Source of the DNA: Luteimonas viscosa
GTDB taxonomy: Bacteria; Pseudomonadota; Gammaproteobacteria; Xanthomonadales; Xanthomonadaceae
DNA length: 64,000 nucleotides
NCBI RefSeq assembly: GCF_008244685.1
Contig: NZ_VTFT01000001.1
Coordinates: forward strand, 2,521,248-2,585,247
Direction: 5' to 3'
Positions 45,425 through 54,443 of this stretch are shown in pieces (position 1 is the first letter of the stretch; each line of letters opens with the position of its first letter). The position numbers and the translations under genes were made by a program. The notes below the pieces were generated by a model. That model did not search any database. It was not told where the DNA came from and worked only from the letters and a program-made list of their open reading frames with translations.

Positions 45425-46794
45425 GGATTGCCCTCGTGCAGGGTGTCGCCGGCGAACGCGATCCGGACCTGGCGGCGGCGGTCGCGCCAGCCGCGCAGCG
45501 CCCGCGGCGCGATCGCGACCGCGTTGAGTGCGTACACCAGCCGGAACAGGTACAGCCGCCAGTGCACCCGGCGGTTGTCGAACACGTCGCCGGCCAGCAT
45601 CGAGATCACCGCCTGCTCCAGCTGCCAGTCGTTGCGCGGCGCGGCGAACAGGCGCCGCATCACCGGCGTGTTGAAGCGATGGATGAACCAGCTGAAGTGG
45701 CGCAGGCCGCGTTCGAGCCGGACCTGCATCGCCCGCTGCAGGGCGGTCTCGCGCGCGGGCTCGCGCAGCGCGCCGTCGACCACGTTCGCCGCCTGGCGCG
45801 CGCCGTCCATCGCCAGGTAAACGCCCGAGGAGAAGATCGGGTCGACGAAGGCGTAGGCGTCGCCGACCAGGATCCAGCCGGGGCCGGCCATGCGCGTGGC
45901 GCCGTAGGAATAGTTGCCGGTGGCATGCACCGGCGCCACGCGCTGCGCGCCCCGCATCCGCGCCCACACCCCGGGGTTGGACTCCAGGGTGCGCATCAGC
46001 AGGGTCTCGTTGTCGATGCGCGTGCCGCCGTCGTTGCGCTGCCGCAGGTACTCGGGGAAGCACACGGCGCCAACGCTCACGATCCCGTCCGGCAGCGGGA
46101 TCAGCCACAGCCAGCCCTGGTCGAAGCGCGCCACGGTGATGTTGCCCGCGTCCGCGCCCGGGTGGCGTTCGACCCCCCGGAAATGGCTGAACAGTGCCGC
46201 CGACTGGTGCTTCGGATCCCTGCGCTTGAGCTTGCGGCTGCTGGCCAGGAAGGTGTCGCGGCCGCTGGCGTCGACCACGTAGCGCGGGCGCCATTGCCGG
46301 CGTGTGCCGTCGGCATCCACCGCACTCACCAGGTGCGGCCGTTCGCCGGGGCCGAACGCGACCTCGGCCACCCGCGTGCGTTCGCGCGCATCCACCCCCA
46401 GCGCGCGCGCATGTTCGAACAGCAGCGCGTCGAACTGGTCGCGGCGCACGTGCACGGCGGAGTCGTGGCGCGGCTCCAGCGCCCGCGAGAAACGGACGAC
46501 GTGGTGCCTGCCGTCGGTTTCGGGGAGCGGGAAGTCGGCGCCCGGCTTGTGCACGCCGATCGCGCGCACCTGCTCGAGCACCCCGAGTTCGGCGAGGATC
46601 GGCATGTTCATCGGCAACAGCGACTCGCCGATGTGGAAACGCGGGTGCCTGTCCTTCTCCAGCAGCACCACCCGCCAGCCGCGACGCGCCAGCAGGGTGG
46701 CCGCGGTGCTGCCGGCCGGGCCGCCTCCGATCACCAGGACGTCGCAGTCTTCGGTGCCGGTGGCAAGGGTGGCGGTCGGGTCGGGGCTGGCCAT
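45421..46794 (-). CDS. FAD-dependent halogenase-like oxidoreductase
   Basis: A 457-residue flavoprotein. FAD binding: VLVIGGGPAGSTAATLLARRG, then DRHPRFHIGESLLP (the lysine-containing halogenase block), and GPGWILVGDAYAFVDPIFSSG. The GWLWLIPLPDG stretch fits the WxWxIP motif of flavin-dependent halogenases. In xanthomonads such genes belong to the xanthomonadin cluster, whose pigments are brominated, so bromination or chlorination of the aryl head is a reasonable guess. It is first in the leftward operon with xanB2. An oxygenase role cannot be excluded. Confidence 0.85.
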   Translation of the reverse strand: MASPDPTATLATGTEDCDVLVIGGGPAGSTAATLLARRGWRVVLLEKDRHPRFHIGESLLPMNMPILAELGVLEQVRAIGVHKPGADFPLPETDGRHHVVRFSRALEPRHDSAVHVRRDQFDALLFEHARALGVDARERTRVAEVAFGPGERPHLVSAVDADGTRRQWRPRYVVDASGRDTFLASSRKLKRRDPKHQSAALFSHFRGVERHPGADAGNITVARFDQGWLWLIPLPDGIVSVGAVCFPEYLRQRNDGGTRIDNETLLMRTLESNPGVWARMRGAQRVAPVHATGNYSYGATRMAGPGWILVGDAYAFVDPIFSSGVYLAMDGARQAANVVDGALREPARETALQRAMQVRLERGLRHFSWFIHRFNTPVMRRLFAAPRNDWQLEQAVISMLAGDVFDNRRVHWRLYLFRLVYALNAVAIAPRALRGWRDRRRQVRIAFAGDTLHEGNP

Positions 46795-46974
46795 CCGGTT
46801 GCGGGTGGGTACGGGCGTCAGGGCGGGTGCGCATGATAGCGGACGCCCGGCACCGCCCTGCCGGTGCCGCGTGCGTGAACGGGACGCCGCCCTGTTCCTG
46901 AACGGCCCCGGCGCGCTTGCGCAAGGAGACGCGATGCAGGATCGTTGCGGGTCCTGTCCGAAGCCACCGCTGCC
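46795..46974. promoter_or_regulatory. Central divergent promoter region of the pigment cluster
   Basis: These 180 bases separate the leftward halogenase-xanB2 operon from the rightward ACP operon. An AAGGAG at 46923-46928 may belong to a short upstream start. A TTG in frame with the ACP lies at 46945. I could not define -35/-10 elements with confidence. Confidence 0.4.
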
Positions 46975-47244
46975 ATGCCCGAGCAAACCGATGCCGAACG
47001 CGAACTCGCCGAACTGCTGGTCGAGAGCCTGAACCTGGACGGCGTGGCGGCGGCGGAGATCGATCCCGAGGCGCCGCTGTTCAACGCCGGGCTGGGGCTG
47101 GACTCGATCGACGCGCTGGAACTGGCGCTGGCGGTGAGCAAGCGCTACGGCTTCCAGCTGCGCTCGGACAACGACGAGAACCGGCGCATCTTCGCTTCGC
47201 TGCGGGCGTTGTCCGAACACGTCCAGCAGCACCGGACGACGTGA
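46975..47244 (+). CDS. Acyl carrier protein of the aryl-polyene pathway
   Basis: An 89-residue carrier protein. The phosphopantetheine site is GLGLDSIDALELAL, with the serine in the DSIDALE motif. The surrounding acidic helices fit ACP. It carries the hydroxybenzoyl starter and growing polyene, and is probably activated by the Sfp-type transferase at 15.8 kb. The ATG at 46975 is used; an in-frame TTG at 46945 with AGGA upstream is a real alternative. It is first in the long rightward operon; only four bases separate it from the next gene. Confidence 0.92.
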   Translation: MPEQTDAERELAELLVESLNLDGVAAAEIDPEAPLFNAGLGLDSIDALELALAVSKRYGFQLRSDNDENRRIFASLRALSEHVQQHRTT

Positions 47245-47248
47245 AGAC

Positions 47249-47932
47249 TTGATCCTCGCCCTGCAGATCGCGCTGGCGGTGGCCTATGCGCTGCTCGCGC
47301 ACGGCGCCAGCGCCGGCGGCGACGCGCGCCTGGCGCTGGCGGCCTTGCTGGTGCTGGTGGCGCTGGTGCTGGCGCAGCCGGTGCTGCGACTGCGGCCCTG
47401 GGCGCTCGCGCTGGCGGCGGTTTCTTCCGCGGCGGCGTGGTGGCTGTACCGGCAGGGACTGGCCACCCTGCCGCTGCTGCTGGTGCCGGTGGTGTTCGTG
47501 GCGCTGGTGGCCTGGGTGTTCGGGCGCAGCCTGCAGCCGGGGCGGGTGCCGCTGATCACCCGGATCGTGTCGGGGCTAGACGGGGTGTCGCCGGAGCGCC
47601 TGCCTGCCGACGTGGCCGCCTATGCACGCCGCCTGACCGCGCTCTGGGCCGGGGTGCTGGTGCTGCTCGGACTGGCCAACCTGGTGCTGGCGCTGCTGGC
47701 GAGCCCCGGCGGGCTGCTGGCGCAGGTCGGCATCGCCCCGCCGTGGCCGATCACGCACGAACAGTGGTCGTGGCTCGCCAACCTGCTGACCTACGGCGTG
47801 GTCGGTGGGTTCTTCGTGCTGGAATTCCAGTGGCGCCGCCACCGGTTTCCCGAGCGCCACCAGGGGTTCGTCGGCTTCCTGCGCCGCCTCGGCGGCCTCG
47901 GGCCGGCGTTCTGGCGCGATTTCCTGCGATGA
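47249..47932 (+). CDS. Xanthomonadin/aryl-polyene cluster membrane protein (COG4648 type)
   Basis: A 227-residue inner-membrane protein with about six hydrophobic segments (LALQIALAVAYALLAHG, LALAALLVLVALVLAQPVL, LLLVPVVFVALVAWVFG and others) and a conserved cytosolic middle (VPLITRIVSGLDGVSPE) and end (YGVVGGFFVLEFQWRRHRFP). It corresponds to the COG4648 membrane proteins found in aryl-polyene clusters; their job is unknown. The TTG at 47249 is the likely start, four bases after the ACP stop. Its own stop overlaps an ATG that could start the next gene. Confidence 0.82.
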   Translation: MILALQIALAVAYALLAHGASAGGDARLALAALLVLVALVLAQPVLRLRPWALALAAVSSAAAWWLYRQGLATLPLLLVPVVFVALVAWVFGRSLQPGRVPLITRIVSGLDGVSPERLPADVAAYARRLTALWAGVLVLLGLANLVLALLASPGGLLAQVGIAPPWPITHEQWSWLANLLTYGVVGGFFVLEFQWRRHRFPERHQGFVGFLRRLGGLGPAFWRDFLR

Positions 47933-48057
47933 GCCCGCCGGATGCCGCCGCAGGGAGCGCTTCGGGCGAGCGCGCGCCGGGCGACGGTATCCTGTGTGAC
48001 GAACAGCCGGGGCCGATGTCCCGAAGGGACGCGGGACGTGCGGGGGCAGGACGCGTG

Positions 48058-48783
48058 ATGTGGCGGGTATACAACACGATCCAGTTCGCGTTCACGCTGG
48101 CCTGGACGGCGGGCTGGATCACGCTGGCGCTGCTGCTGCGTCCGTTCTCCGGTCCGCAGGCACGATTGCCGCTGCGCATGGCCGCGCGCTGCTGGGCGCC
48201 GGGTCTGCTGTGGGGGGCAGGGGCGCGGTTGCGGGTGGAGGGGCTGGAGCGCGTCGACTGGTCGAAGCCCTGCCTGTTCGTCGCCAACCACCAGTCGGTG
48301 ATCGACATCTGCGCCCTGTTCCGCGCGATCCCGGTGCCGCTGCGCTTCCTGCTCAAGGAGGAGATGAAGCGGGTGCCGTTCGTGGGCTGGTATGCCCGCG
48401 CCACCGGCATGCTGTTCATCGTCCGCGACAACGCGCGCGCCGGGGCGATGTTCCGCCGCGAGGCGGCGGCGCTGCTGGCACGGGGCCATCGCCTGTGCCT
48501 GTTCCCCGAGGGCACCCGCAGCCGCAACGGCGAGGTGGCGCCGTTCAAGGCCGGTTCGCTGCAGGCGGCGATCGATGCCGGGGTCGCCGTGGTGCCGGTG
48601 GCGCTGCACGGCGCCGGCCGGGTGCTGCCGGTGGACGGCTTCTTCCGGGTGCGGCCGGGCACGATCCGGGTCCGCTTCGGCACGCCGCTGCCGGTGCGCG
48701 ACGAAGGCCGGCCGGTGGCGCGCCAGGCGCTGGCCGAACGTGCGCAGGCGCAGGTCGTGGCGATGCTGCGGGAGCTGCAATGA
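48058..48783 (+). CDS. PlsC-type 1-acylglycerol-3-phosphate acyltransferase-like protein
   Basis: A 241-residue membrane acyltransferase. The N-terminal helix (FAFTLAWTAGWITLALLL) is followed by the HX4D motif in FVANHQSVIDICALF, then FLLKEEMKRVPFVGWY and LCLFPEGTRSRNG, all typical of PlsC. In this cluster it probably attaches the polyene acyl chain to a glycerol-type lipid head. An ATG at 47929 in ATGA overlap with the previous gene would add 43 low-complexity residues; the ATG at 48058 before WRVYNT fits the family better. Confidence 0.88.
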   Translation: MWRVYNTIQFAFTLAWTAGWITLALLLRPFSGPQARLPLRMAARCWAPGLLWGAGARLRVEGLERVDWSKPCLFVANHQSVIDICALFRAIPVPLRFLLKEEMKRVPFVGWYARATGMLFIVRDNARAGAMFRREAAALLARGHRLCLFPEGTRSRNGEVAPFKAGSLQAAIDAGVAVVPVALHGAGRVLPVDGFFRVRPGTIRVRFGTPLPVRDEGRPVARQALAERAQAQVVAMLRELQ

Positions 48784-49091
48784 GCGGCATGGAGTTCGTG
48801 GTCGACGCCGGCCATCCCGCCTTGCCCGGGCATTTCCCCGGTCGCCCGGTGGTGCCGGGGGTGGTGGTGCTCGACCGCGTGGTCGCGGCGATCGAAAGCG
48901 CGTCCGGCCCGCTGCCGCCGCTGCGGTTGCCGCAGGTCAAGTTCCTGCAGCCGTTGCTGCCGGGCCAGCTGGCCAGGATCGAGCTCGAACCCGTGGCGAC
49001 GGCTCCGGCCGGGCGCTGGCGGTTCCGCGTGCTGCGCGGGGAAGCAACGATCGCCACTGGCGAGATCGTCGCCGAGGCGGCGCCGGCATGA
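48780..49091 (+). CDS. 3-hydroxyacyl-ACP dehydratase (FabZ/FabA-like hotdog)
   Basis: A 103-residue hotdog protein with the dehydratase signature GHFPGRPVVPGVVVLDRV, containing the catalytic histidine. It is shorter than FabZ, as is usual for ApeI/XanE-type dehydratases. It would remove water from the 3-hydroxyacyl intermediate to give the conjugated double bonds. ATGA overlaps couple it to both neighbours. A second hotdog dehydratase is encoded at 53025, so the pathway has two. Confidence 0.88.
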   Translation: MSGMEFVVDAGHPALPGHFPGRPVVPGVVVLDRVVAAIESASGPLPPLRLPQVKFLQPLLPGQLARIELEPVATAPAGRWRFRVLRGEATIATGEIVAEAAPA

Positions 49092-50101
49092 GCGGGGACT
49101 GGAAACAGCGCCCCGAGGGTGGCGGGCGCCTGGCGCTGTGGCTGATCCGCGCGGTCGCCTGCCACGGCGGGCGCACGCTGGCGCGGCTGCTGCTGTACCC
49201 GACCACGCTGTACTTCCTGTTGCGGCGCGGCCCCGAGCGCCGGGCCTCGATCGCCTTTCTCGAACGCGCGCTGGGGCGGCCGGCGCGGCTGCTCGACGGC
49301 GCCCGCCACGTGCACACCTTCGCCTCGACCATCCTCGACCGGGTGTTCCTGCTCGACGAGACGCAACGCCGCTTCCGCGTCGACGTGCGCGGGATCGACG
49401 CGTTGGCTGCGAAGGTCGACGAGGGCCGCGGCGTGCTGCTGTTCGGCTCGCACCTGGGCAGCTTCGAGGCGATGCGCGCGCTGTCGCGCGAGCGCCCGGG
49501 CCTGAAGCTGCGCGTGGTGCTGGACAAGGCGCACGGCAAGGCGCTGACGCAGATGCTCGACGCGCTGGCGCCGGAGATCGCCGCCGGCGTGATCGACGCC
49601 AGCCAGGACGGGCCGGCGCTGATGCTGCAGATCCAGCAGGCGGCGGCGGAAGGTGCGCTGGTGGCGCTGCTGGTCGACCGCAGCCTGCCGGGTCAGCCCA
49701 CGGTCCAGGCGCCGTTCTTCGGCAAGCCGGCGCCGTTCCCGCTGGCGCCGTGGCAGATGGCGGCGGTGCTCAAGCTGCCGATCGTGCTCGGTTTCGGCCT
49801 GTACCGCGGCGGCAACCACTACGAGCTCGTGTTCGAGCCCTGCAGCGACGGCATCGACCTGCCGCGCGGGCGCCGCGGCGAGGCGCTGGGCGCGCTTATC
49901 CGCGGTTACGCCGCGCGGCTGGAACATCATGCGCGGCAGGCACCCTACAACTGGTTCAACTTCTACGACTTCTGGCATGTCGACCCATCCGCTCAACAAC
50001 CCGAACCCGCCGCGTCCGGCGATCCGCAAGCGCTGGCGCTGGCTGCCGGCGTGCCTGCTCGCGATCGCGCCGTCGGCGTGGGCGCAGGCCGGCCCCGATA
50101 G
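49088..50101 (+). CDS. LpxL/HtrB-type acyltransferase
   Basis: A 337-residue inner-membrane acyltransferase of the lipid A biosynthesis type. The catalytic HX4E is in LLFGSHLGSFEAMRAL, and later blocks LVALLVDRSLPGQPTVQAPF and FGKPAPFPLAPWQMA are typical. The family core ends at APYNWFNFYDFW (about residue 300). The last 40 or so residues are encoded by sequence that is also the signal peptide of the next gene in another frame, so this tail probably arose when the original stop was lost. ATGA overlap couples it to the dehydratase. In aryl-polyene clusters such enzymes may acylate the lipid anchor. Confidence 0.88.
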   Translation: MSGDWKQRPEGGGRLALWLIRAVACHGGRTLARLLLYPTTLYFLLRRGPERRASIAFLERALGRPARLLDGARHVHTFASTILDRVFLLDETQRRFRVDVRGIDALAAKVDEGRGVLLFGSHLGSFEAMRALSRERPGLKLRVVLDKAHGKALTQMLDALAPEIAAGVIDASQDGPALMLQIQQAAAEGALVALLVDRSLPGQPTVQAPFFGKPAPFPLAPWQMAAVLKLPIVLGFGLYRGGNHYELVFEPCSDGIDLPRGRRGEALGALIRGYAARLEHHARQAPYNWFNFYDFWHVDPSAQQPEPAASGDPQALALAAGVPARDRAVGVGAGRPR

Positions 50102-50666
50102 CGACGCGATCCTGCGCGCGCTGGCACGACCGGTGCCGGCCGCCACGCCGTTCGTGGAGGTACGCGAGTCGCCGATGCTGAAGAGCCCGCTGCGGCTGGA
50201 AGGCGAGTACCGCCGCCCCGATGCCGGCACCCTGGTGCGCGAAGTGCGCAAGCCCTATGTCGAGACCACCACCCTCCGCGACGGCCAGGCGACCCTCGCG
50301 CGCGCCGGCAAGCCCGAGCGCCGCTTCGCGCTGTCGCGTGCGCCGGAACTGGCGGCGCTGCAGAACAGTTTCGGTGCGCTGCTGGCCGGCGACGCCACCG
50401 CGCTGCGCGCGCACTACACGCTCGACGCGCAGGGCACGCGCGAGCGCTGGGCCCTGCGCCTGGTGCCGCGCGATCGCAAGCTCGCCGCGCGCCTGCGCGA
50501 CCTGGTCCTGTACGGAAGCGGCGACGAGCTGCACTGCATCGTGACCACGCCGGCGAAGGGCGACGCGCAGCGCACGCTGATGGGGTCGGCTGCGGAGGCC
50601 GCGACCCGCGCCGGAGAGACCGCAGACATCGCCGCCCTGTGCCGCGACGGCGATATCGCCGGATGA
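49977..50666 (+). CDS. LolA-like outer-membrane lipoprotein carrier
   Basis: A 229-residue exported protein. The signal peptide is contained in RKRWRWLPACLLAIAPSAWA, cleaved before QAGPD. The mature part (ILRALARPVPAATPFVEVRE, SPMLKSPLRLEGEYRRPDAG, and a LYGSGDELHCIV end) is the LolA-related fold found in pigment clusters. It probably carries the lipid-like pigment through the periplasm. The ATG at 49977 is the only start that keeps the signal peptide, so it overlaps the previous gene by 125 bases in another frame, which is unusually long. ATGA overlap with the exporter gene follows. Confidence 0.86.
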   Translation: MSTHPLNNPNPPRPAIRKRWRWLPACLLAIAPSAWAQAGPDSDAILRALARPVPAATPFVEVRESPMLKSPLRLEGEYRRPDAGTLVREVRKPYVETTTLRDGQATLARAGKPERRFALSRAPELAALQNSFGALLAGDATALRAHYTLDAQGTRERWALRLVPRDRKLAARLRDLVLYGSGDELHCIVTTPAKGDAQRTLMGSAAEAATRAGETADIAALCRDGDIAG

Positions 50667-53032
50667 GCGCACGCGCGCGCCTGGCCTGGGCGCTGGCGTG
50701 GCTGGGCCTGCTGCTGGCCGCGGGCGCGTGGCTGTCGCAGTCGCTGACGTTCAGCGGCGACCTGCGCCGTTTCCTGCCCGACGCGCGCACGCCCGAACAG
50801 AAGCTTCTGATCGACGAACTCGGCGAAGGCCCGGGTTCGCGGCTGCTGCTGATCGCCCTGTCCGGCGCCGACGTGGAGACCCTGGCCGCCCAGTCGCTGG
50901 CGATGCGCGACACGCTCGCCACGGATGCGCGCTTCGTGTTCGTCGCCAATGGCGCCAGCGTCGGGCTCGAGGCGATCCCCGAGCGGCTGCGGCCGTACCG
51001 CTACCTGCTCTCGCCCACGCTCGACACGCAGCCGCTGGACGAGGCGTTCCTGCGCGGCGAACTCGACGCGCGCGTGCAGGACCTGGGCTCGCCCGCGGCC
51101 GACCTGGTCGAACCGCTGCTGGCTTCCGATCCCACGCTCGAGATGCTGAAGCTCGCCGAAGCCTGGCTGCCGGCGCACGCGCCGCAGACCCTGCACGGGG
51201 CCTGGTTCGACCGCGCCGGGGAACAGGCGTTGCTGCTGGTCGAGACGCGCGCGGCAGGCTTCGATCCCGACGGCCAGCGCGAGGCCGTCGACGCGGTCGA
51301 GGCCGCGTTCGCCGCCGCGCGCGAAGGCGCATCGTCGCAACTCGAGATCATCGGCCCGGGCGCCTTCGCCGACGAGATCGGCACGCGCACCGCGCGCGAG
51401 GCGCGCTGGATCGGCACCGTCGACAGCATCGGCCTGGTCCTGCTGCTGCTCGTCGCCTACCGCAGCTGGAAGATCCCGCTGCTCGGCGTGCTGCCGCTGG
51501 CTAGCGCCGGGCTCGCCGGCCTGGTCGTGCTGGTGCTGCTGTTCGGCGACCGCGTCCACGGCATCACCATCGCCTTCGGCTTCACCCTGATCGGCGTGGT
51601 CCAGGACTATCCGATCCATTTCTTCAGCCACCAGCGCGCCGGCCTCTCGCCGTGGCGCAGCGTGCGCGCGCTGTGGCCGGCGCTGGCGACCGGCGTGGTC
51701 GCGACCTGCATCGCCTACCTGACCTTCCTGTTCTCCGGGGTCGACGGCCTGCGCCAGCTCGCGGTGTTCACCATCGTCGCGCTCGCCGCCGCGGCGCTGT
51801 GCACGCGCTACGCGCTGCCCGGGCTGATCGATCCGGGACGGCCCGACATCGCGCACTCGCCGCGGCTGCAGGCGCTGTGGCAGCGGATCGAGCGGCTGCC
51901 GCGGCCGCGCGCGTCGCTGCTGCCGGTGGCACTGGTGGCGCTGGCGGTGGTCGCGTTCAGTCCCGGCGCGTTCTGGCAGAACGACCTGTCCAGGCTCACG
52001 CCCGTGCCGGAACCGCTGCTGCAGCGCGACGCGCAGCTGCGCGAGGAGCTCGGCGCGCCGGACGTGCGCTACGTGCTCACCGTGCAGGGGGCCGACGCGC
52101 AGGCCGCGCTGGCCGGCAGCGAGCGGCTGCGCCCCGCGCTCGATGCGCTGGTGACGCAGGGCGCCATCGACGGCTACGACCTGGCCGCGCGCTATCTGCC
52201 CAGCGCGGCGGTGCAGCGCGCGCGCCAGCAGGCGCTGCCGGAGGTGGACGCACTGCGCGCTTCGCTCGATGCCGCGCTCGCCGATTCGCCGTTCCGCGCC
52301 GATGCCTTCGAGGACTTCGTCGCCGACGTCGCGACCGCCCGCGGCGCGCTACCGCTGCAGCCGCGCGACCTCGCCGGCTCTCCGCTCGCGACCAGCGTCG
52401 CCGGCCTGCTGATCGAGGGCGAGCGGCACGCGACCGCGCTGGTCTCGCTCAGCGGCCTGCAGGACGTGGCTGCGGTGGCGCAGGTGGCCGAGGCCCACGA
52501 CGCGCGCCTGCTCGACATGAAGCAGGCTTCCGAGTCGCTGGTGGCCGACTACCGCACGCGCGTGCTGGGCGCGCTCGCCTTGGCCGCGCTGGCGCTGGTG
52601 GCGACGGTCTGGATCGCGCTGCGCGCGCCGGGGCGTGTGGCGCGCGTGCTGCTGCCGATGGCGCTGACAACGCTGCTGGTGCTCGCCGTCCTGCGCGGTT
52701 CCGGGGTCGAGCTCAACCTGTTCCACCTGGTCTCGCTGATCCTCGCCGCCGGGCTGGGCCTGGACTACGCGCTGTTCTTCGAACACGCCGGCGAGGACCG
52801 CGACGACCAGCTGCGCACGCTGCACGCGGTGATCGTCTGCAGCCTGATGACCCTGCTGGTGTTCAGCCTGCTCGCGCTGTCGTCGATCCCGGTGCTGCGC
52901 GCGATCGGCAGCACCGTCGCGCTCGGCGTGCTGTTCAACTTCGTGCTGGCGCTGCTGGTGTCGCGACGGCGCGGACGCGTGGATACGATGACCGGTCCGG
53001 TCGCGGCGGGCCGAGCGGGCGCGGATGCATGA
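50663..53032 (+). CDS. MMPL/RND-type exporter
   Basis: A 789-residue inner-membrane exporter with two repeats, each of one helix, a large periplasmic domain and a bundle of helices. The helix motifs GVVQDYPIHFFSH and GLGLDYALFFEHA hold the aspartates thought to carry the proton relay in MMPL/RND proteins. In aryl-polyene and xanthomonadin clusters the MMPL protein is the presumed pump that moves the lipid-linked pigment outward, working with the LolA-like protein encoded just before. ATGA overlap with that gene. Confidence 0.92.
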   Translation: MSARARLAWALAWLGLLLAAGAWLSQSLTFSGDLRRFLPDARTPEQKLLIDELGEGPGSRLLLIALSGADVETLAAQSLAMRDTLATDARFVFVANGASVGLEAIPERLRPYRYLLSPTLDTQPLDEAFLRGELDARVQDLGSPAADLVEPLLASDPTLEMLKLAEAWLPAHAPQTLHGAWFDRAGEQALLLVETRAAGFDPDGQREAVDAVEAAFAAAREGASSQLEIIGPGAFADEIGTRTAREARWIGTVDSIGLVLLLLVAYRSWKIPLLGVLPLASAGLAGLVVLVLLFGDRVHGITIAFGFTLIGVVQDYPIHFFSHQRAGLSPWRSVRALWPALATGVVATCIAYLTFLFSGVDGLRQLAVFTIVALAAAALCTRYALPGLIDPGRPDIAHSPRLQALWQRIERLPRPRASLLPVALVALAVVAFSPGAFWQNDLSRLTPVPEPLLQRDAQLREELGAPDVRYVLTVQGADAQAALAGSERLRPALDALVTQGAIDGYDLAARYLPSAAVQRARQQALPEVDALRASLDAALADSPFRADAFEDFVADVATARGALPLQPRDLAGSPLATSVAGLLIEGERHATALVSLSGLQDVAAVAQVAEAHDARLLDMKQASESLVADYRTRVLGALALAALALVATVWIALRAPGRVARVLLPMALTTLLVLAVLRGSGVELNLFHLVSLILAAGLGLDYALFFEHAGEDRDDQLRTLHAVIVCSLMTLLVFSLLALSSIPVLRAIGSTVALGVLFNFVLALLVSRRRGRVDTMTGPVAAGRAGADA

Positions 53033-53480
53033 CGCAGACGCCATGAAGCGCGTGCTCGACCGCGGCGCGATCGAGGCACTGGTCCCGCACAAGCATGCGA
53101 TGTGCCTGTGGGACGAGGTGCTGGACTGGGACGCGCAGCGCATCCGCCTGCGCGCGGCGAACCACCGCGACGCGGCGCACCCGCTGCGCAGCGACGGCAT
53201 GCTGCGCGCGCTGCACCTGGGCGAGTACGGTGCGCAGGCGATGGCGGTGCACGGCGGCCTGCTGGCGCGTGCCTCGGGCGGGATCGCGCGCCCGGGCCTG
53301 CTGGTGGCGCTGCGCGACCTGCGCCTGCATGTGGTGCGCATCGACGAGCTTCCCGGCGCGATCGAATGCGACGCCGAGCAGCTCGCCGCGGGCGAGGCCA
53401 GCCAGCAGTACGCATTCCGCATCCGCCATGACGACACCCTGCTCGCCGCCGGCCGGGCCACGGTGATGCTCGGCGCATAG
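53025..53480 (+). CDS. Second hotdog 3-hydroxyacyl-ACP dehydratase (ApeP-like)
   Basis: A 151-residue hotdog protein. LVPHKHAMCLWDEVLDWD and LGEYGAQAMAVHGGLLA correspond to the dehydratase histidine and glutamate regions of FabZ-like enzymes. It corresponds to the ApeP-type dehydratase of aryl-polyene clusters; two dehydratases may act at different chain lengths. The ATG at 53025 overlaps the exporter stop by eight bases; an ATG at 53043 (KRVLDRG) is also plausible. It ends the tightly packed part of the operon: a 157-base gap follows. Confidence 0.85.
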   Translation: MHDADAMKRVLDRGAIEALVPHKHAMCLWDEVLDWDAQRIRLRAANHRDAAHPLRSDGMLRALHLGEYGAQAMAVHGGLLARASGGIARPGLLVALRDLRLHVVRIDELPGAIECDAEQLAAGEASQQYAFRIRHDDTLLAAGRATVMLGA

Positions 53481-53637
53481 GCCCGGAGCCTGGGGGTTGG
53501 ATCCTGCCCCGCAGGCCCGGGTGTTTGGGTGACGCCACGCGTGGACGCGCCGCGCGAGAACGCCCGTTCCGGATGCGCGGCACACCCATGATTCGCGCAA
53601 CGCCGCATAATCGCCGTTTTCTCCCGGCGGATACCCC

Positions 53638-54357
53638 ATGAGACGAGCACTCGTCACCGGCGGCAGCGGCGACCTGGGTGGCGCGATCTGCCGGCGGCTC
53701 GCGGCCGCCCAGTGGCACGTGATCGTGCATGCCAACGCCAACCGCGCACGCGCCGAGGCGGTGGTCGAGCAGGTCCGCGAAGCCGGCGGCAGTGCGGAAT
53801 CGATCGCGTTCGACGTCGCCGACGGCGAGGCCGCGGGCACCGCGATCGAGGCCCTGCTGGCGGGCGGCGCGATCCAGGCCGTGGTCAACAACGCCGGCAT
53901 CCACGACGACGCGCCGATGGCCGGGATGTCCGCCGAACAGTGGCGGCGGGTGATCGATGTATCGCTGCACGGCTTCTTCCACGTCACCCAGCCGCTGCTG
54001 CTGCCGATGGCGCGGATGCGCTGGGGCCGCATCGTCAGCGTGTCGAGCGTGGCGGCCGTGCTCGGCAACCGCGGCCAGAGCAACTACGCCGCGGCCAAGG
54101 CGGCGCTGCACGGCGCGACCAAGTCGCTCGCGCGCGAGATGGGTTCGCGCGGCATCACCGCCAACGTGGTCGCGCCCGGCGTGATCGCCGGCGGCATGGC
54201 CGACGCCGCGTTCCCGGAAGAGCGGGTGAAACAGGTGGTGCCCGCGGCGCGCGCCGGCACGCCGGACGAGGTTGCGGCGCTGGTCGCGTTCCTGTGTTCG
54301 GACGACGCCGGCTACATCAATGGCCAGGTGATCGGGATCGACGGCGGCATGAGCTGA
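53638..54357 (+). CDS. 3-oxoacyl-ACP reductase (FabG-like SDR)
   Basis: A 239-residue short-chain dehydrogenase. NADPH loop ALVTGGSGDLGGAICRRL, VVNNAGIHDDAPM, the catalytic Ser in RIVSVSSVAAV, and the YxxxK pair in NYAAAKAALHGATKSLA. It reduces the 3-oxoacyl-ACP during polyene extension, the ApeQ role. The 157-base gap upstream holds a CATAAT box at 53606-53611, so it may have its own promoter besides read-through from the pigment operon. Confidence 0.93.
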   Translation: MRRALVTGGSGDLGGAICRRLAAAQWHVIVHANANRARAEAVVEQVREAGGSAESIAFDVADGEAAGTAIEALLAGGAIQAVVNNAGIHDDAPMAGMSAEQWRRVIDVSLHGFFHVTQPLLLPMARMRWGRIVSVSSVAAVLGNRGQSNYAAAKAALHGATKSLAREMGSRGITANVVAPGVIAGGMADAAFPEERVKQVVPAARAGTPDEVAALVAFLCSDDAGYINGQVIGIDGGMS

Positions 54358-54443
54358 ACGCGCAAGGGCGTCGCTGCGCCCGGCTCGCGCTGCGTTCACG
54401 AGGCCGGGCCGATCATGGCCGGATTCCAACGGGAGTCGCCGTC

